Below are positions 19,881 to 31,988 of a DNA stretch of 64,000 nt, piece by piece. The notes beneath the pieces are model-generated. The model was not told the origin of the DNA. It did not search any database and was given only the letters and a program-made list of their open reading frames with translations. The translations under genes and the position numbers were made by a program. The stretch's first letter is position 1. Each line of letters opens with the position of its first letter. Source of the DNA: Anaeramoeba flamelloides (lineage: Eukaryota; Metamonada; Anaeramoebidae); contig JANTQA010000063.1 of assembly GCA_027625915.1 (NCBI GenBank), positions 1,488,001 to 1,552,000 of the forward strand, in the 5' to 3' direction.

Positions 19881-20432
19881 TTGACGGTCCCTGAAATCTG
19901 AACAAAAGGTTCTCTTGTGTAAGGTGTAGACCACTTGTTAATTTGGTTCGTAGATGATTGATCTTGGGCTTGTTATGGGTTTAAATAGTAGTTCAAAATG
20001 ACAATTTGTGACAATTTATTTTTAATTGTTTTCCTAAAATTAGAATTGAAGATTCTAAGATTAAATGGCTAGAACCAATAGGTTAAAAAAATGAGTTTTA
20101 TGGGTTGTTGATTGAAATTTTTGATTAGATTGGGTTTTATTTGAAGCTTTTTATAAATTTTTTTTTTTTCGTTTAGTTAATTGACAAAAAAGTAAATCAA
20201 GATTTTCTTCTACACCCAACAATTAAAATTTATTCGTAAATATCTTCCTGTCAATTAAAATTAGAATTCTTCAATTCTAATTTTAGGAAATAAAAATAAA
20301 TTGTCAAAAATTGCCATTTTGAATCACTATTTAAACCCATAACAAGCACAAGATCAATCATCTAAGAACCAAATTCACAAGTGGTCTACACCCTACACAA
20401 GAAAATCTTTTTTACAAATTTCAGAGATTGTA
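19881..20432. mobile_element. Palindromic TIR element C1 (~550 bp)
   Basis: The two halves are long inverted copies of each other: GTGTAGACCACTTGTTAATT on the left answers CACAAGTGGTCTACACC on the right, and TTATGGGTTTAAATAGT answers CTATTTAAACCCATAACAAG. Arms exceed 200 bp. The family recurs at 30660-31988 and 38096-38993, with shared outer ends close to TTTACAATCACTGAAATTTG. No transposase is visible, so it is a foldback-type MITE. Confidence 0.75.
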
Positions 20433-20639
20433 AACTGTAATACCAATTCATAACTAACCAACTAATATATTACTTTTTTGAATTTTCTTGAATTCATATA
20501 ACGAGATTTTTAGATTATTTTAAGGTGCTGATAATTACATCTAAAATTATCTAAATCTTTAAGGATATCAATAAAAAAAGTTTCAACTTTGTTTCGGTCA
20601 AAGGTGCCCAACAAAAATTACTAATATCAATTATTGTCA

Positions 20640-21200
20640 AATAACAGACCATTGGAAGGATAAATAAGAAATCAATAGAATAATATATACCAGAATAATT
20701 GTTGATATCCGCCTGAAATAAATCTAATTAATCAATATATTTTTTTAAAAATCATAAAACTCATATTTTCTAGGAAACTATTGAGAAAAACCTACAATGT
20801 TCGTTTTGATCTTCGATTGAAGATCGAAATAAAATTCCGATAAAAATTAATATCCTTTTTCTACAATGGTTTTAATTATTTTAATGGCATTAGAATAACA
20901 ATTTTTTATCAATTGACTATAATTCTTGCAATAAAAAAAATAAATTATCAAAAGAATTACAATTCAAAAAAATATTGAAAAAAAAAATGGAAAAAGAGAA
21001 GAAATGATTTCAATTTTGGAAATGTCCAAAACAATTATTTCTTCTAATAATCATTCAAACCCTTTTAATACATGTAATTCACCCACCCACTCACCCACCC
21101 ACCCACACACACACACACACGCACGCACACACACATTCAACTGAACTCCTTTGACTGGAAAATAGTTTATTTTAATTTTTCATTTGAAATTTTTATTATT
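20640..21200. repeat. Dispersed repeat I, copy 1 (approximate limits)
   Basis: Shares scattered blocks in the same order with 61840-62240, such as GCATTAGAATAACA against ACATTAGAATAACATG, CTTGCAATAAAAAA against CTTGCAAATAAAAAA, and TGACTGGAAAATAGTTTAT against TGACTGGAAAATACTTTAT. The ends are not clear and no inverted repeats were found, so the class is unknown. Confidence 0.4.
21080..21134 (+). repeat. (CA)n / (CCCA)n microsatellite
   Basis: CCCACCCA units pass into a CACACA run with two CG-containing interruptions. It is by far the most C-rich short tract in the intergenic sequence. Confidence 0.9.
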
Positions 21201-21593
21201 TTTTCATTCAACAACAGGTTGGTTTGAAGTTTTTAAGTTGATGAGTGGTTTTATTTTTTAAAATTGTGGGATAGGACATTTTTTCCAAAATGCTTCAATT
21301 GTGTTCAAAATAATAGATAATTAAAAATAAAAAATAAAAAAAAAAGAATTATTCTTGAAATAACTCTTCACGTCTTTTAAAATACTGCAAAATTAAAAAA
21401 ATAAAAAAAAAAATTTCAAATTATTAATACTTTTATAATTATTTAATATGACAGAAATCTTTTAAAAACCTTGGTATTTTTAATATTTTCCTGCACATTA
21501 GGTGTATAAATTATTTATATCAAAATAAATAAATGAAAAAAATCAAAGCAATTAATAAGTAAAAAAAAAAAAAATTGAAAATGATATTTGGAA

Positions 21594-24500
21594 TTAAATC
21601 ATTGTAAAACTAATTTTTTTACGTTGTTTATCATAAACAAATTTTTTTTTCTTGAAAACTTGTTTTTTTATTTTTTCAATTTCGTCTTGTTCAATGTTTT
21701 TTGAAATTTCTTCGATTTCGTTTTCAATTTGTGTAACCTTTGTTAGAGAAGATTTTATGAGTTGCATTTTTTTTCTTATAAGAGTTAAGGGATCTGATAG
21801 CTCTAACTTTTCCTTTTTCCACTTTCCCGTCAAAGCGAGAATTTTATTTCTATTTTTGGACCATTTCCAGATGTTTGCGATATATTTTGCAGAAATTTTG
21901 GGCAACAGTTCTTTGAATTCGCCAATTTGCTCAATCTGATCCAGCACGGGGTTCCAATCTTTAACGTTTAAGGGCTTTTGTCCATTATTCATTTGTTGAA
22001 ATTCCTTCGAAAAAACGACGACTTCTGTAATTAAAATTCTTAATAGTAAAATGATTTTTTGATAATTAAGCCCCAATCCGGCATCTAATAAAGAACCGTA
22101 CCAATAAGATTTGTCGTTTTTTTCGTTTGTATTAATTTTTTTTTTAAATATTTCCGTAATTAATAAATTTTGAAAATTTTGTTTAAATGATTTATATTGA
22201 TTAAATGATTCTAAAATTTGATTAATTAAATTTATTCGGAATATTTCTTCTTCATTTAATTCGACATTAATTGTTTCAATTTGAATTTTATATATTGGTT
22301 CTTTTTCAATCATTTTTTTTCCAGTCTTTTCATCATCATCATCATCATCTTCTTCTTCTTCTTCTTCCTTTTCATCATCATTTTCGTTTCCAGTTTTTCC
22401 ATCGTTTAAAAAATCAAGTTCATTCATTAAGTCATCAAAACTAACTTCCATTCCAATATCAAAATTTTGCTCGTCTGGATCATCTTCAATAATTTCATTC
22501 TTTTCTGTCTTTTTGTTTTCCATTTCCATTTCCATTTCCATTTCCATTTCCTGATCGTTTTCCCTTTCCACTCCCTTCCCCTTATTATTACTATTACTAT
22601 CAGTGTTACTGTTATTATTATTATTTTTTTCGTCTTCTAAAGTTTTAAATTCATTTTGGTTATGTAATTTTCTTAAAGACTCAAAATCTTTATTTTTGAT
22701 TTGTTCATCGGAATCATTACCAAGATCTTGTTCACCACCAAAAATAACAATATTTGGTGCAAATCTGACTTTTTTTTTGACTACTTTTTTATTTTCTTGT
22801 GGTTGGTCTTCATGAGAAGAAGAATTAGAAGAGTCTGAAGAATCATTATTTTTTTTTGATGATTTTTTGGATTTTTTTCCTTTTTTCTTCTTCTTATCTT
22901 TTTTCTTCTTATCTTTTCTTTTTTCTTCTTTTTCTTTCTTTTCTTTCTTCTTTAATTCTTCCATTAATTCTTGATATCTTTTTTCTTCTGCTTTTCTTTG
23001 CTTGTCAAATTCTTTAAATTCTGGTTGCTCTTCATTTCTTTTCATTAACAAATTTTTTCGTTTTTCCTGTTTTTCGTCGTCATCCCCAAAGCATTCGACA
23101 AATAAATTAAACCTTACCTTTCGAACGTTCTTTTTTCTAATTTCCCTTTCTTCTTCACTGTCATCACTTGTGTCACTATCGCCAATACCAATGGTTTGGA
23201 TTGTTTTTTTGGATTGTTTTCCTTTAGATTTCTTCTTGTTTTTTTTATTCTTTTTTTTTGATTTTTTGTTTTTTTTTGAATTTTTTGATGGCTTGGTATT
23301 ATTTTTTTGTTCATTTTTTTCATTATTTTTTTTTTGTTCATTTTTTTCGTTGTTTTTGGAAACTTCAATTTGTGGCATTAATTCTTCTTTTTTTGGTAAA
23401 TTTAATTTTAATAATTTCATAACACTCATAGAAATAATTTCACTTGCAGTCAATTGAACAACATCACCATCATTGAAATTTGAAACTTTATCATCAAGAT
23501 TATCTAAAAAATTTACAAACTATTTGTTATTTTTTATTTTTTATTTTTTATTTTTTATTTGTTATTTTTTAGTTTTTATTTTTTAGTTTTTATTTTTTAT
23601 TTTTATTTGATCAGTAATTTTAATAAATAAAGAATGAATTAAATATTGGTTTTTGAATATAAAAACATAAAAAGATGAAAAATTTCTATTTATTTTTTCA
23701 TTTAGTAAAAGAACGTCGCATTTTTAAGATTGAAAAAAAAAATTTGTTCAGCTTTTAATAAATAATTGAGAAATAACACAGAACAATTTATTTCTTCTCT
23801 TTGTATCTAAATAGTATAAATGGAATTGATTAATAGATGGGAAAAACCCAAGTCAATCAAAGTGTTTATTCATTTTATTTTATTATTTTTATGGTTATAT
23901 CTTCAACAACACAATTAAAAGGAAATTCATATTATTATTAATCAGAAAACTGTAAAGACAATTTAACCAGCTGGTTAGTTTTAGGATTTTTTGGAAAATA
24001 ATAAATCAGATTTGCTGAGCGGAAGAAAAAAATTGTTTTTGGGTTTATTTTTTCAAAATGGAATAGGTGTAAAATAAAACTTAAATTTAATACAATTTTT
24101 CAACTTAAAGTATTGAATAAAAACAAACCTAGACATGAAAATAATCCTCTAGACATGTTTTTTAATTGTTAATATTAGGAAAATTGTTTTGTACTTGGTT
24201 TATAATTTATTTTTTTTTAAGAATCAAACTTTTATAATTATAACTATACACACTTATTAGAAAGATGATTAATTAAATTGCGCTTGTTCAAAGCAAGATT
24301 CAACCAATCAAAAAAACAAGAATAAAAAAATATAATTGTCCAAATTTATAGAAAACCTCCATAAAACTCGATTTTTTTTCAAAATAGTTAGATCTAAACT
24401 CTTTTTCAAACAAAAGGGCACACATCTCAAATCATCAATACTATTAAATTTGATTGTTAATAAGATAATTACTTATTGGTTATTTTCATTTTAATTTTTC

Positions 24501-26918
24501 ATTTTTTCATTTTTTGTTTTTTTATTTATGGATATTGAACAGTTGGAAAATGAAAAAAACAAGATTAGAAGAAACCAATTTGAAAATAATCCACCAGTAT
24601 AAAAATTGAAACAGATTAAGTTTGATTTCGAATGAGCTAGATATAAGAATTAAGAAAGGCCATTATTGGATTGATGTCTGGAACAAAGAAAAATGAAAAT
24701 AAAGAAAAAAAAAACAATTCCAACAAAATACCCAGATGAGTTGTGACTTTATCTTGAAAACGAGACTTTAAAGAACAAAAGTTTGACGTGTAAAGAGTTA
24801 TCAATAAAATGTAAAGAAGTTTTCAGCAATTCAACTTGTTCAACGGTTTTTATTGATTTTATATATATATTTTTTTCCCTACAATTTACAAAACGAGATT
24901 TCACATTTCAAATAAAAGGGAACATCAATTTTTAAAATATTTAATTTTAATTTTTATTGTTTTGTTTTCATGAGTTTTAAAGATTCAGTTGAGTGTTTTT
25001 TTTTTTATGTTTTAAAGAGTTTCTTATTTTTTAGAATGATACCACCATTAATTTGATTCAATTATGAATAATTCTTGAAATTTTTGTAACCTTTTATTTG
25101 AAAAAGAGTTTACTTACGGTTATCAAATAATTAGTAAAGTATTCTATAGATACCTCTCTTTAATGAACTTTAAGTGGGTTTATTACTGAGTTCATCAAAA
25201 ATTTATTTAGTTATAAAAAAGGATTTGATTGTAAATTTCCCGAATGATAACAATTAATAATGGTGACCAGGACTTATTTTCATTCCCGGTATTTTTTTCA
25301 AAACAATAAATTTTTCAAAGTTTAAAAACTTTCGAACCAAAAAAGATAAAAAGATACAAAGAAAAAAACGAAAAAAGAAAAAATAGAAAATAAATACAGG
25401 ATCTGTTGCTGTTGTATAAGAAATTAAATCTGAAAATGAGTCTTCAAGTTTTGGATTTTCATCACCAAATTCAAAGATTAAAAAAATTTTATCATAATAA
25501 AAGATCATCTTTTCAATCACAGACAAAGCATTTGGGTGGCTTTTTCTTTTCTTTTTTTTCGCTCTTAAGAGGATTGGTGTGATAATTGAAGCTAAGGTGT
25601 TTGGTTTCATTTTGTTAAATTTACTTTCCAGTGATACATTTCGAAAGAACTTCATTATGTAAACCAAAACTGAGAGATTTACTTGTGGTAATATTTTTAC
25701 AGTTTTAATAATAGTATCGACGTCATCTTTTTGAAAAAGTATAATCGTAGGTTTGTTTGTTTATTTGTTTTTTGTTTTGCAATATTAAAATTATTCAAGT
25801 TTGCAATTTATTTGGATTTGTATTTAATTCCGTCATCAAATAATATTATGAGAAATAATTATTAAGAGAAACAATTTTTCCAAGAAAAAAGAATAAAAGA
25901 GGAAAGAGGCCAAAAGAAAAAAGAAAATGGTTTACTTGATTTAATAAATTGATCATATAGCTTAAAGGTTAATAATGGTTCTTTTAAGTTTTGAAGAACT
26001 AATTTTAATAATGTGGTTAATGTATAAGGATCTTTGACTGAAAGGGTATTAATTGTTCCCTCTATCATTATTAAAAAAAAATGTGGTTCGTTTAATTTAA
26101 TCAAATACATTATTTCAAGCCATGAATAGGAAATGAGTTTTATAATTATTGATGTTTGTTCAAAGAAAAAAGAGATAAAAAAAATAATTGAAAATGGAAA
26201 GTTTTTTTGTTTGACAATTGGTTTTGATTTATTTTACAAGTAAAAAAGTTTAAATCAGCACTTACTTTTATTAAGTTCAACCACTTTTTCTTTGATTAAG
26301 TTTTTATTACCAGAATTTAAAAATAGCCCTTGTTTGCGTATATCTTTTTTTTAAAAATTTCCCAAGTTTTAGGTTTATTGAAAAAGAAAAAATGAAAATT
26401 TTTTTTTATGTTGGATGTTGGTGGTTGGTAGTTTTTAAAAAGAAGATTTTTAATAAAAAGAAAAGGAGAAGGAGAACAAAAATTTGAAAAAGCAGAGATA
26501 GAAGAAGGGAATAAGAAAGGGGGAAGAGGAAAGAGAAAGAGAATGTGAAAAAGAAGAGAAAAAAAAGGAAATTTACACAGTTCTTCAATCGTTCCGACCA
26601 ATTGAGTAATTATTGATGGTATATTTTTTTTTTTTGAAGGTAGTGTTTTTGCAAGTGTTTTGATCGATAAACCAAAAACTTTACTTTGAAATATCTTTTC
26701 TCCATCAGAAGACATTGTGTCAGAGTCTTTTTCATTTTCATCACCTTTTTTTTCTTTTGAATTTTTAATTTTATTTTGTTGTTTTTGTTGTTGTTTTTGT
26801 TTATGAAATTTTTTTTTTTTTTTTTTTGTTTTGGTTCCAAAATAAGTTTTCAAAGAAGAAAAGCAAGAACAAAATTGAATTAGAATTTACTTTTGCGAAA
26901 TAACCTTTTCACAGACAT
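21594..26918 (-). CDS. RhoGAP-domain protein with long charged C-terminal region, six exons
   Basis: Exons 26918-26891, 26753-26577, 26343-26266, 26061-25936, 25726-25398, 23519-21594 (2664 nt, 887 residues). Phases match at every join (1,1,1,1,0). The assembled domain reads FGLSIKTLAK, NIPSIITQLVGTIEELYIRK, QGLFLNSGNK, TTLLKLVLQNLKEPLLTF and KFNKMKPNTLASIITPILLR, the usual RhoGAP order (residues about 36-215). RhoGAPs speed GTP hydrolysis on Rho/Rac GTPases; this one lacks the arginine finger (Leu77) and other catalytic positions, so it may bind rather than stimulate a GTPase. Residues 247-640 or so are K/E/D-rich with an MEMEMEME run; the last 250 residues are helical (SLLDAGLGLNYQKIILLLRI) and not recognised. 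Exon 1 is the least certain. Intron 5 is 1.88 kb and hosts nested transposable elements. Confidence 0.82.
24112..25302. mobile_element. TIR element B1, interrupted by element A2
   Basis: The left part (TAGACATGAAAATAATCC onward) and the right part (ending TTCCCGGTATTTTTTTC when read on +) match the two halves of the intact B elements at 47043-47530 and 62695-63188. The break lies where element A2 sits. The ends are more decayed than in B2. Left and right limits are approximate because this is the most diverged copy. Confidence 0.7.
24397..25110. mobile_element. TIR element A2 (714 bp) nested in B1
   Basis: Perfect TA duplication (24395-24396, 25111-25112) and inverted ends AACTCTTTTTCAAA / TTTGAAAAAGAGTT. 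It aligns along its length with A1 at 4833-5556. The empty site is visible by comparison with B2 and B3, which run straight across this position. The interior includes the same Tc1-like HTH reading (NETLKNKSLTCKELSIKCKE). Confidence 0.8.
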
Positions 26919-28639
26919 TTTTACAAAATTTGACAAGAAGGAAAAATGAAAAAAAGAAAATTTCGAATCTCCTGAATATAATCGGAATTACACGTCGAAT
27001 TAAGACAAAATATTAATTTGTAGTACTGTTGATAACTTTTAATTTAAGGGACTAGTAGACAATAAAAAAAAATCTTCAAGAAAAATACATACTGGTATTT
27101 GAATAATAAATGGGATTTTTTTTCACTTCATTTTTATTTCTCTTTTTTAAGAGAACATAGATAGAGAACCTCTTTCTTTAAGAACTATATTTATAAAAAA
27201 AAAATATGGAAAAGGAAGTGAAAATTCTTTCCCATTTAAAATTCAAATACCAGTAGTAAATTCTATATAATTTTATGGTATTTTGAAATTGAAAAATGAA
27301 GAAAAGATCTGATTATTGTAAAACCTGTTTTACTTTTAAAGACATTTTTCGAAATGAATTCTTGTTTTTAAAAGTTTGTTTCAATTTATCTCAGATTTTT
27401 GACAAAGTTCAAAATCCAACATATTTCACAAATTATTTCGGAAAAAAAAAAACTTATTTCCAATGAAGAAGTAACTTATCTTATTGTATACGAAGTAATT
27501 GTACAACACTACCCATTCAAAATAAAATCACTGATTATTCAAATAACTTGCTTTAAAGTATATACATAATTATAAACATAAAACCAATAATTATTTCAAA
27601 CCTTTAAAAAGGGAATTTCTTTATGAATTTAACATTTTTAATCATATTTTTCAAACTTTGTTGAACTATTAAATAGACCAAAAATCTTCAAAACCACTCA
27701 TTAAAAATGTTTCCTTAATCCTTTGTTAAACCCTGTGAAACTCAACTTAAAACATAAAGAAATCTATTTCACAGATGTTGCAATTCTACCATGAAGCATT
27801 TACTGAATCAAAATTTAAAACCAATAAAGATTTATAAAAAGTTGAATAGAAGAAGAAGAAATCTAATATTGAGAAATTTTCTATATATAAGTTCATACGA
27901 AACGTTCTCTTTTGGGAGGATCATTAAAATAAATCATTTTGTGAAGAGTAAATCTTAGGTCGTTTCTCAATGAATTCATGATTTATAAAACCATTTTGGG
28001 AGATGAATATAAATATTTCTCATATTTGCTTATTTAAGGAAATTTTTTTTTCAATTTGAGATTTCAACTTCTATTAAAAATTTATAAAAACATGTATTCA
28101 GAACACGATTTAATTCTTCTTCTAAAATATTTCGTTTTTAAATGAACACATTTAACATATTTCTAAATAATAATTAACGGTATACATGTTATTATTATAG
28201 TAAAGAAGTAAAAACTGAAAGATTAACATATAAATATTTTTTACTAGAAGTTCTCAATTCTTTAACAAAATAAAATCAATAACAATAAATTATCTAATTG
28301 AAGAAATTGTAAGATTTTTATATTAGGCAGTATTAAAAAGATTTAATGATTGTTATTTTTCTCATCTTGAATATATTAATTTAAAAAAAAAAAAACAATA
28401 AAAAATTCAAATAATGAATCTGTCAATTGCTTTCCCTTTTCAAATAATTGATAATTGATAATTGATAATTAATGATGATGAAAATAATATATCTTGAAAC
28501 CCAATTGAAAAATAAAAATGAAAAAAACAACATCTTATAATAATTCAGAATATATTTAATACTTGATTAAACCGAATAAGAAATTAGCAAATTATATTTC
28601 AAAATGATCAATATTATTTATTCTGAAAAAAATTATGAA

Positions 28640-28960
28640 TAAGTAAAGTTATATTATAGACCCATTTCTCTAAAATAAAGTACACCAAAAATATTTTTAT
28701 AAATGTTATAATAACTCATTGGAACCTGGTTGGGAATTTCGTCATAAATTTAAATTTGGTTTTAGAAAAAAATATGATACTCGCATTGCAGTATTGAATT
28801 TCTTCAATATTTATAATAAAATCCAATTAAATAGTAATAATGGAAATAATAAAAACATATAATTTAATGATTTATATAGTAAAATATTTTGATTGGACTG
28901 ATTTTCAAAATATTATAAAAATAATTGTAAAAATTATTTTCACAAATATTATCAAAAATT
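28640..28960 (+). mobile_element. Decayed LINE-like reverse transcriptase fragment
   Basis: The + strand encodes YYRPISLK, the block that opens the finger region of non-LTR reverse transcriptases, followed about 100 bp on in another frame by KFGFRKKYDTRIAVLNFFNI, which resembles the QxGFRxGxST..A block of the same domain. Order and spacing are right for a LINE. No endonuclease, YxDD catalytic block or 3' tail could be recognised, so only a short piece of RT remains. Confidence 0.5.
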
Positions 28961-29274
28961 TTTGTCAAAATATTCTCAAGTGAAAGAAATTGATATAGCA
29001 AAAAGATTTATTTATTGTCTATTATATTAATTGCTCTAATATTGCATATTTTTTATTAAAAACTACACCATTAATCGACGTGTTGTATATTTTTTTTACC
29101 GTTGTTAATCATAATTCTAAAAAGAAATAAAGATTATGTAAATTAAAAATTAAATCCAATAAATGAAATTATTATTCTATTAGGTTAAAAGTTAAGAAAA
29201 ACCAAACTTGAATTGGGAAAGATTTTCAAAAATTAAATATTGAAGTATTTATTTAGATAAAATACTTCAGTTGT

Positions 29275-29659
29275 TCCAAGGCTACCATGAAATTTTTTCA
29301 ATATCAAATTTTGATGTTAATATAGATTTTTAAATCTAAGAATATATGAATAAGAAAACTGATATTGAAAATATTTTTCCATTAATCAGTTGATAAGAAA
29401 AATATTCTCCTAATGTGATATAGAAATAAATATATTTTTTAGAGGAAATTTTATGTGGTTTCTCTATGAATTTTTGATGTTTAGAGTCATTTAGGGTTCT
29501 GAAAATTTATTTTTTGAAAATCAGAAAAAATTCTTGAATATTAGCTCATTTAAGAATTTTTTTTTTCAAAATGAGCTTTATTATTCTCATATTGAACTTT
29601 TTAAAAATTTATATTAACATCAAATTTTGATATTGATAAAAGTTCAGGGTAGCTTTGGA
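29275..29659. mobile_element. TIR element F (385 bp)
   Basis: Inverted ends of about 55 bp: TCCAAGGCTACCATGAAA with CAATATCAAATTTTGATGTT on the left, and ATCAAATTTTGATATTGA with GGGTAGCTTTGGA on the right. The block ATATCAAATTTTGATGTT is itself partly palindromic. The loop has no coding frame. I cannot define the target duplication. Confidence 0.65.
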
Positions 29660-30659
29660 TTGACTCTACTTTTAGTTTATAATTTGAAAAATTAAAAAAT
29701 TAAAAAAAGCAATAAAAAAATTCAAAAGTGTTTGATCAAAAGTAATTTGTAAAAAAAAAAAATAAAACAATACTATCTTATTTAAGAACACAAAAATCAC
29801 ATCTATGATGATTTTAATTAATTTATTTTAGTTTTATTTTGAATTTCGAATGTCCATTAAGGGATTTCATATTGGTTTTTTTTTTTTTTTTTTCATTTCT
29901 GTTTTCGTTGATCTGATTTGCTCTAAACATTTGGCTATTTTTTAGTTTTTAATTTTGCATTTTTATTTTCAAGTTACTCATAGTGGTATATTACAATTTA
30001 TTAATATTAATATGGAACCACAAGATCTTTTTACTTTGTCTATCTTCATTCCAATATCAAGAAGATTAGTTTAGTAGAAAAATGAAAACATATTTTGATT
30101 GTTTTAAGAGGGGTCATTGTATTCAATATTTTTTATAAACCTATAATAAAAAAAAACTTTGAAATTGTTATAAGCTTTGAAAAAGGTATTTAATTTTTGT
30201 AACTAAACTAAACCCCATTAATTTTTACCCATTCAATTTAGTTTAAAGTAAAAAGAATTCCAAAATTTTATTAAATACTCAAAGAAATTGATTTATAACT
30301 TGCTTTGATCATGTTTGGTTGTTTCTGTCTTGTTTTCAACCCCTTCGATATTTATGCAATCTATTTTGTTAAATCAATTTTTTTTTTTCTCTCAATAATT
30401 GATATATGTAATATTTGGGTTTAGTTAAATAGAAAAACTACATAAAATTAGTTGATCATTTACAATATCTCATTTGTCAATAATTAATGGTTGCGATTTC
30501 AACAAGTTTAACTATCCATTTTTTTAATGGGCCCATTTCATTATTATTAACACATTACATTTTAATTTTTTGATTTTATATTTTTTTCTTTTATTTGGAT
30601 AAAAATATATGTTTTAAAAAAAAAAAATTAATAATAATAACTTCAAGTCAGTTTAAGGC

Positions 30660-31988
30660 TTACAATCACTGAAATTTGAAAAAAAAAAAAAAAAAAAAAA
30701 ACATCCTATTTTGGATGTGGTAACTTGTTAATTTGGTTTTTATCTAATCAATATTGGGATTTGGTTTGAGTTTTAATTGTTGTTCAATAGGGAAATTATT
30801 GACAATTTATTTTTTTGTTTCCAAAATATGACACAAAAAATGTAATATTAAGAGGTTGGTAGGTATTTGCGTATAAATTTAGATTCTTGTGTAGTTGAAA
30901 AAAAATTTGTTTGACTTTTTAGTCAATTAACTAAATGAAAATATTTTTTTTTATTTTACTAAAGCTACAAATACAACCAAATTGATTATTACCAATCAAT
31001 AACCTAAAAAATCACATTTTTATACTAACTCAAGGGATTGGCGTCTACCAAGAAGAATTCTAAGATAAAGGTATGTTGTTATTGGGAATAACCACATTAG
31101 TGCCACCTGGTTCGAATGTCTCTAAAAAATCGATTAGTCAAGTAGTAATAAATGTTGATCTCATCAATTAAAAATGATCTATGTATTAGTAAAAAAACTT
31201 AACAATTTCAGTTAAAAATCTGTATTTTGTCACAAATTTAAAGGCTGAATTATCAATATTCAGACTACAAAGTTGCCAAATATATTTCTTAAATTGGTCG
31301 TAAAAATCAAAGATTAGTTGCTAAAAAATTCGTTTTTTTTAAAAAAATTAAACAATTGACAAATAGATTTTTTTGACCAATATATTCTAAAATATTGGAA
31401 ATATATTGATTTACCAATTAACTTCATAAAAAGGAAATAAAACTAATAATTCTTTGGGTTTTTATGTTGATCATTATTGAGTAATTCTTTGAAATTAAAA
31501 AATTCCAAAAATACTTACTTTGGAAGTTCTAAAGATGAATTATTAAATACTATAATACTATTATTTGGAGTTTCGTTTTAGATTTCAAAAAGGAATTAGT
31601 AAAAAAAAATTCACAAAAATGTAAATTTTTAATTGTGATTCATAGTAAAAAAATGTAATAATTTATCTTGGAGTAAGATTTAAAATAGATTTTTTCGAGC
31701 TATTGCGAACCATGTAAACACTAACATCATTTATACCCAATTTCAATATAATTTGATTATAGAGAAATCTATACTGACACTGCTCCCTTAACTGCATATA
31801 TATTATTCCTACATTTTTCAAGCCCCAAGTCTTTTGGGAAACAAAAAAATAAATTGTCAAAAATTGACTTTTTGAACAACTATTAAAAATTAAACCGAAA
31901 CACAAGTTTGATCAGATAAGAATCAAATTGACAATTTGCCACATCCGAAATGGGATAGTGATAATTATTTAAATTTCAAGGATTATAG
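30660..31988. mobile_element. Foldback TIR element C2 (1.33 kb)
   Basis: Left end TTACAATCACTGAAATTTG and right end AAATTTCAAGGATTATAG are inverted, with matching inner blocks (TTAATTGTTGTTCAA against TTGAACAACTATTAAA, TGACAATTTATTTTTTTG against AAAAAAATAAATTGTCAAAA). It is the longest of the three C copies. The middle 800 bp has no recognisable transposase and may include a further insertion. Confidence 0.65.

Larger units (their letters stand above)
19696..21593. other. Intergenic region upstream of the GCKR-like gene
   Basis: Begins with the GCKR-like 5' flank. The palindromic element C1 (about 19881-20432) starts within 190 bp of the start codon, so the promoter is either very short or partly element-derived. 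It also holds a (CA)n run (21080-21134) and one copy of dispersed repeat I (about 20640-21200). No gene is seen. Confidence 0.5.
23520..25397 (-). other. 1.88 kb intron 5 of the RhoGAP gene
   Basis: Donor GTATTTATTT at 25397 and acceptor AAATAG ending at 23520, phase 0. Next to the acceptor is a run of imperfect ATTTTTT tandem units (about 23521-23600). Most of the rest is element B1 with element A2 inside it. Removing both elements would leave an intron of roughly 700 bp. Confidence 0.75.

Noticed and set aside
22603-23457. Plus-strand Ser/Phe-rich frames
   Set aside because: Antisense of the Lys/Asp-rich RhoGAP tail.
27740-28110. Possible second copy of element F
   Set aside because: CTACCATGAAGC and a TTTCTCAATGAATT block resemble F, but the inverted ends could not be matched, so it is not listed as an element.
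31080-31140. Possible tRNA: the string GGTTCGAAT resembles a B box
   Set aside because: No pairing acceptor stem, the base after the box does not fit GGTTCGAATCC, and it lies inside foldback element C2.
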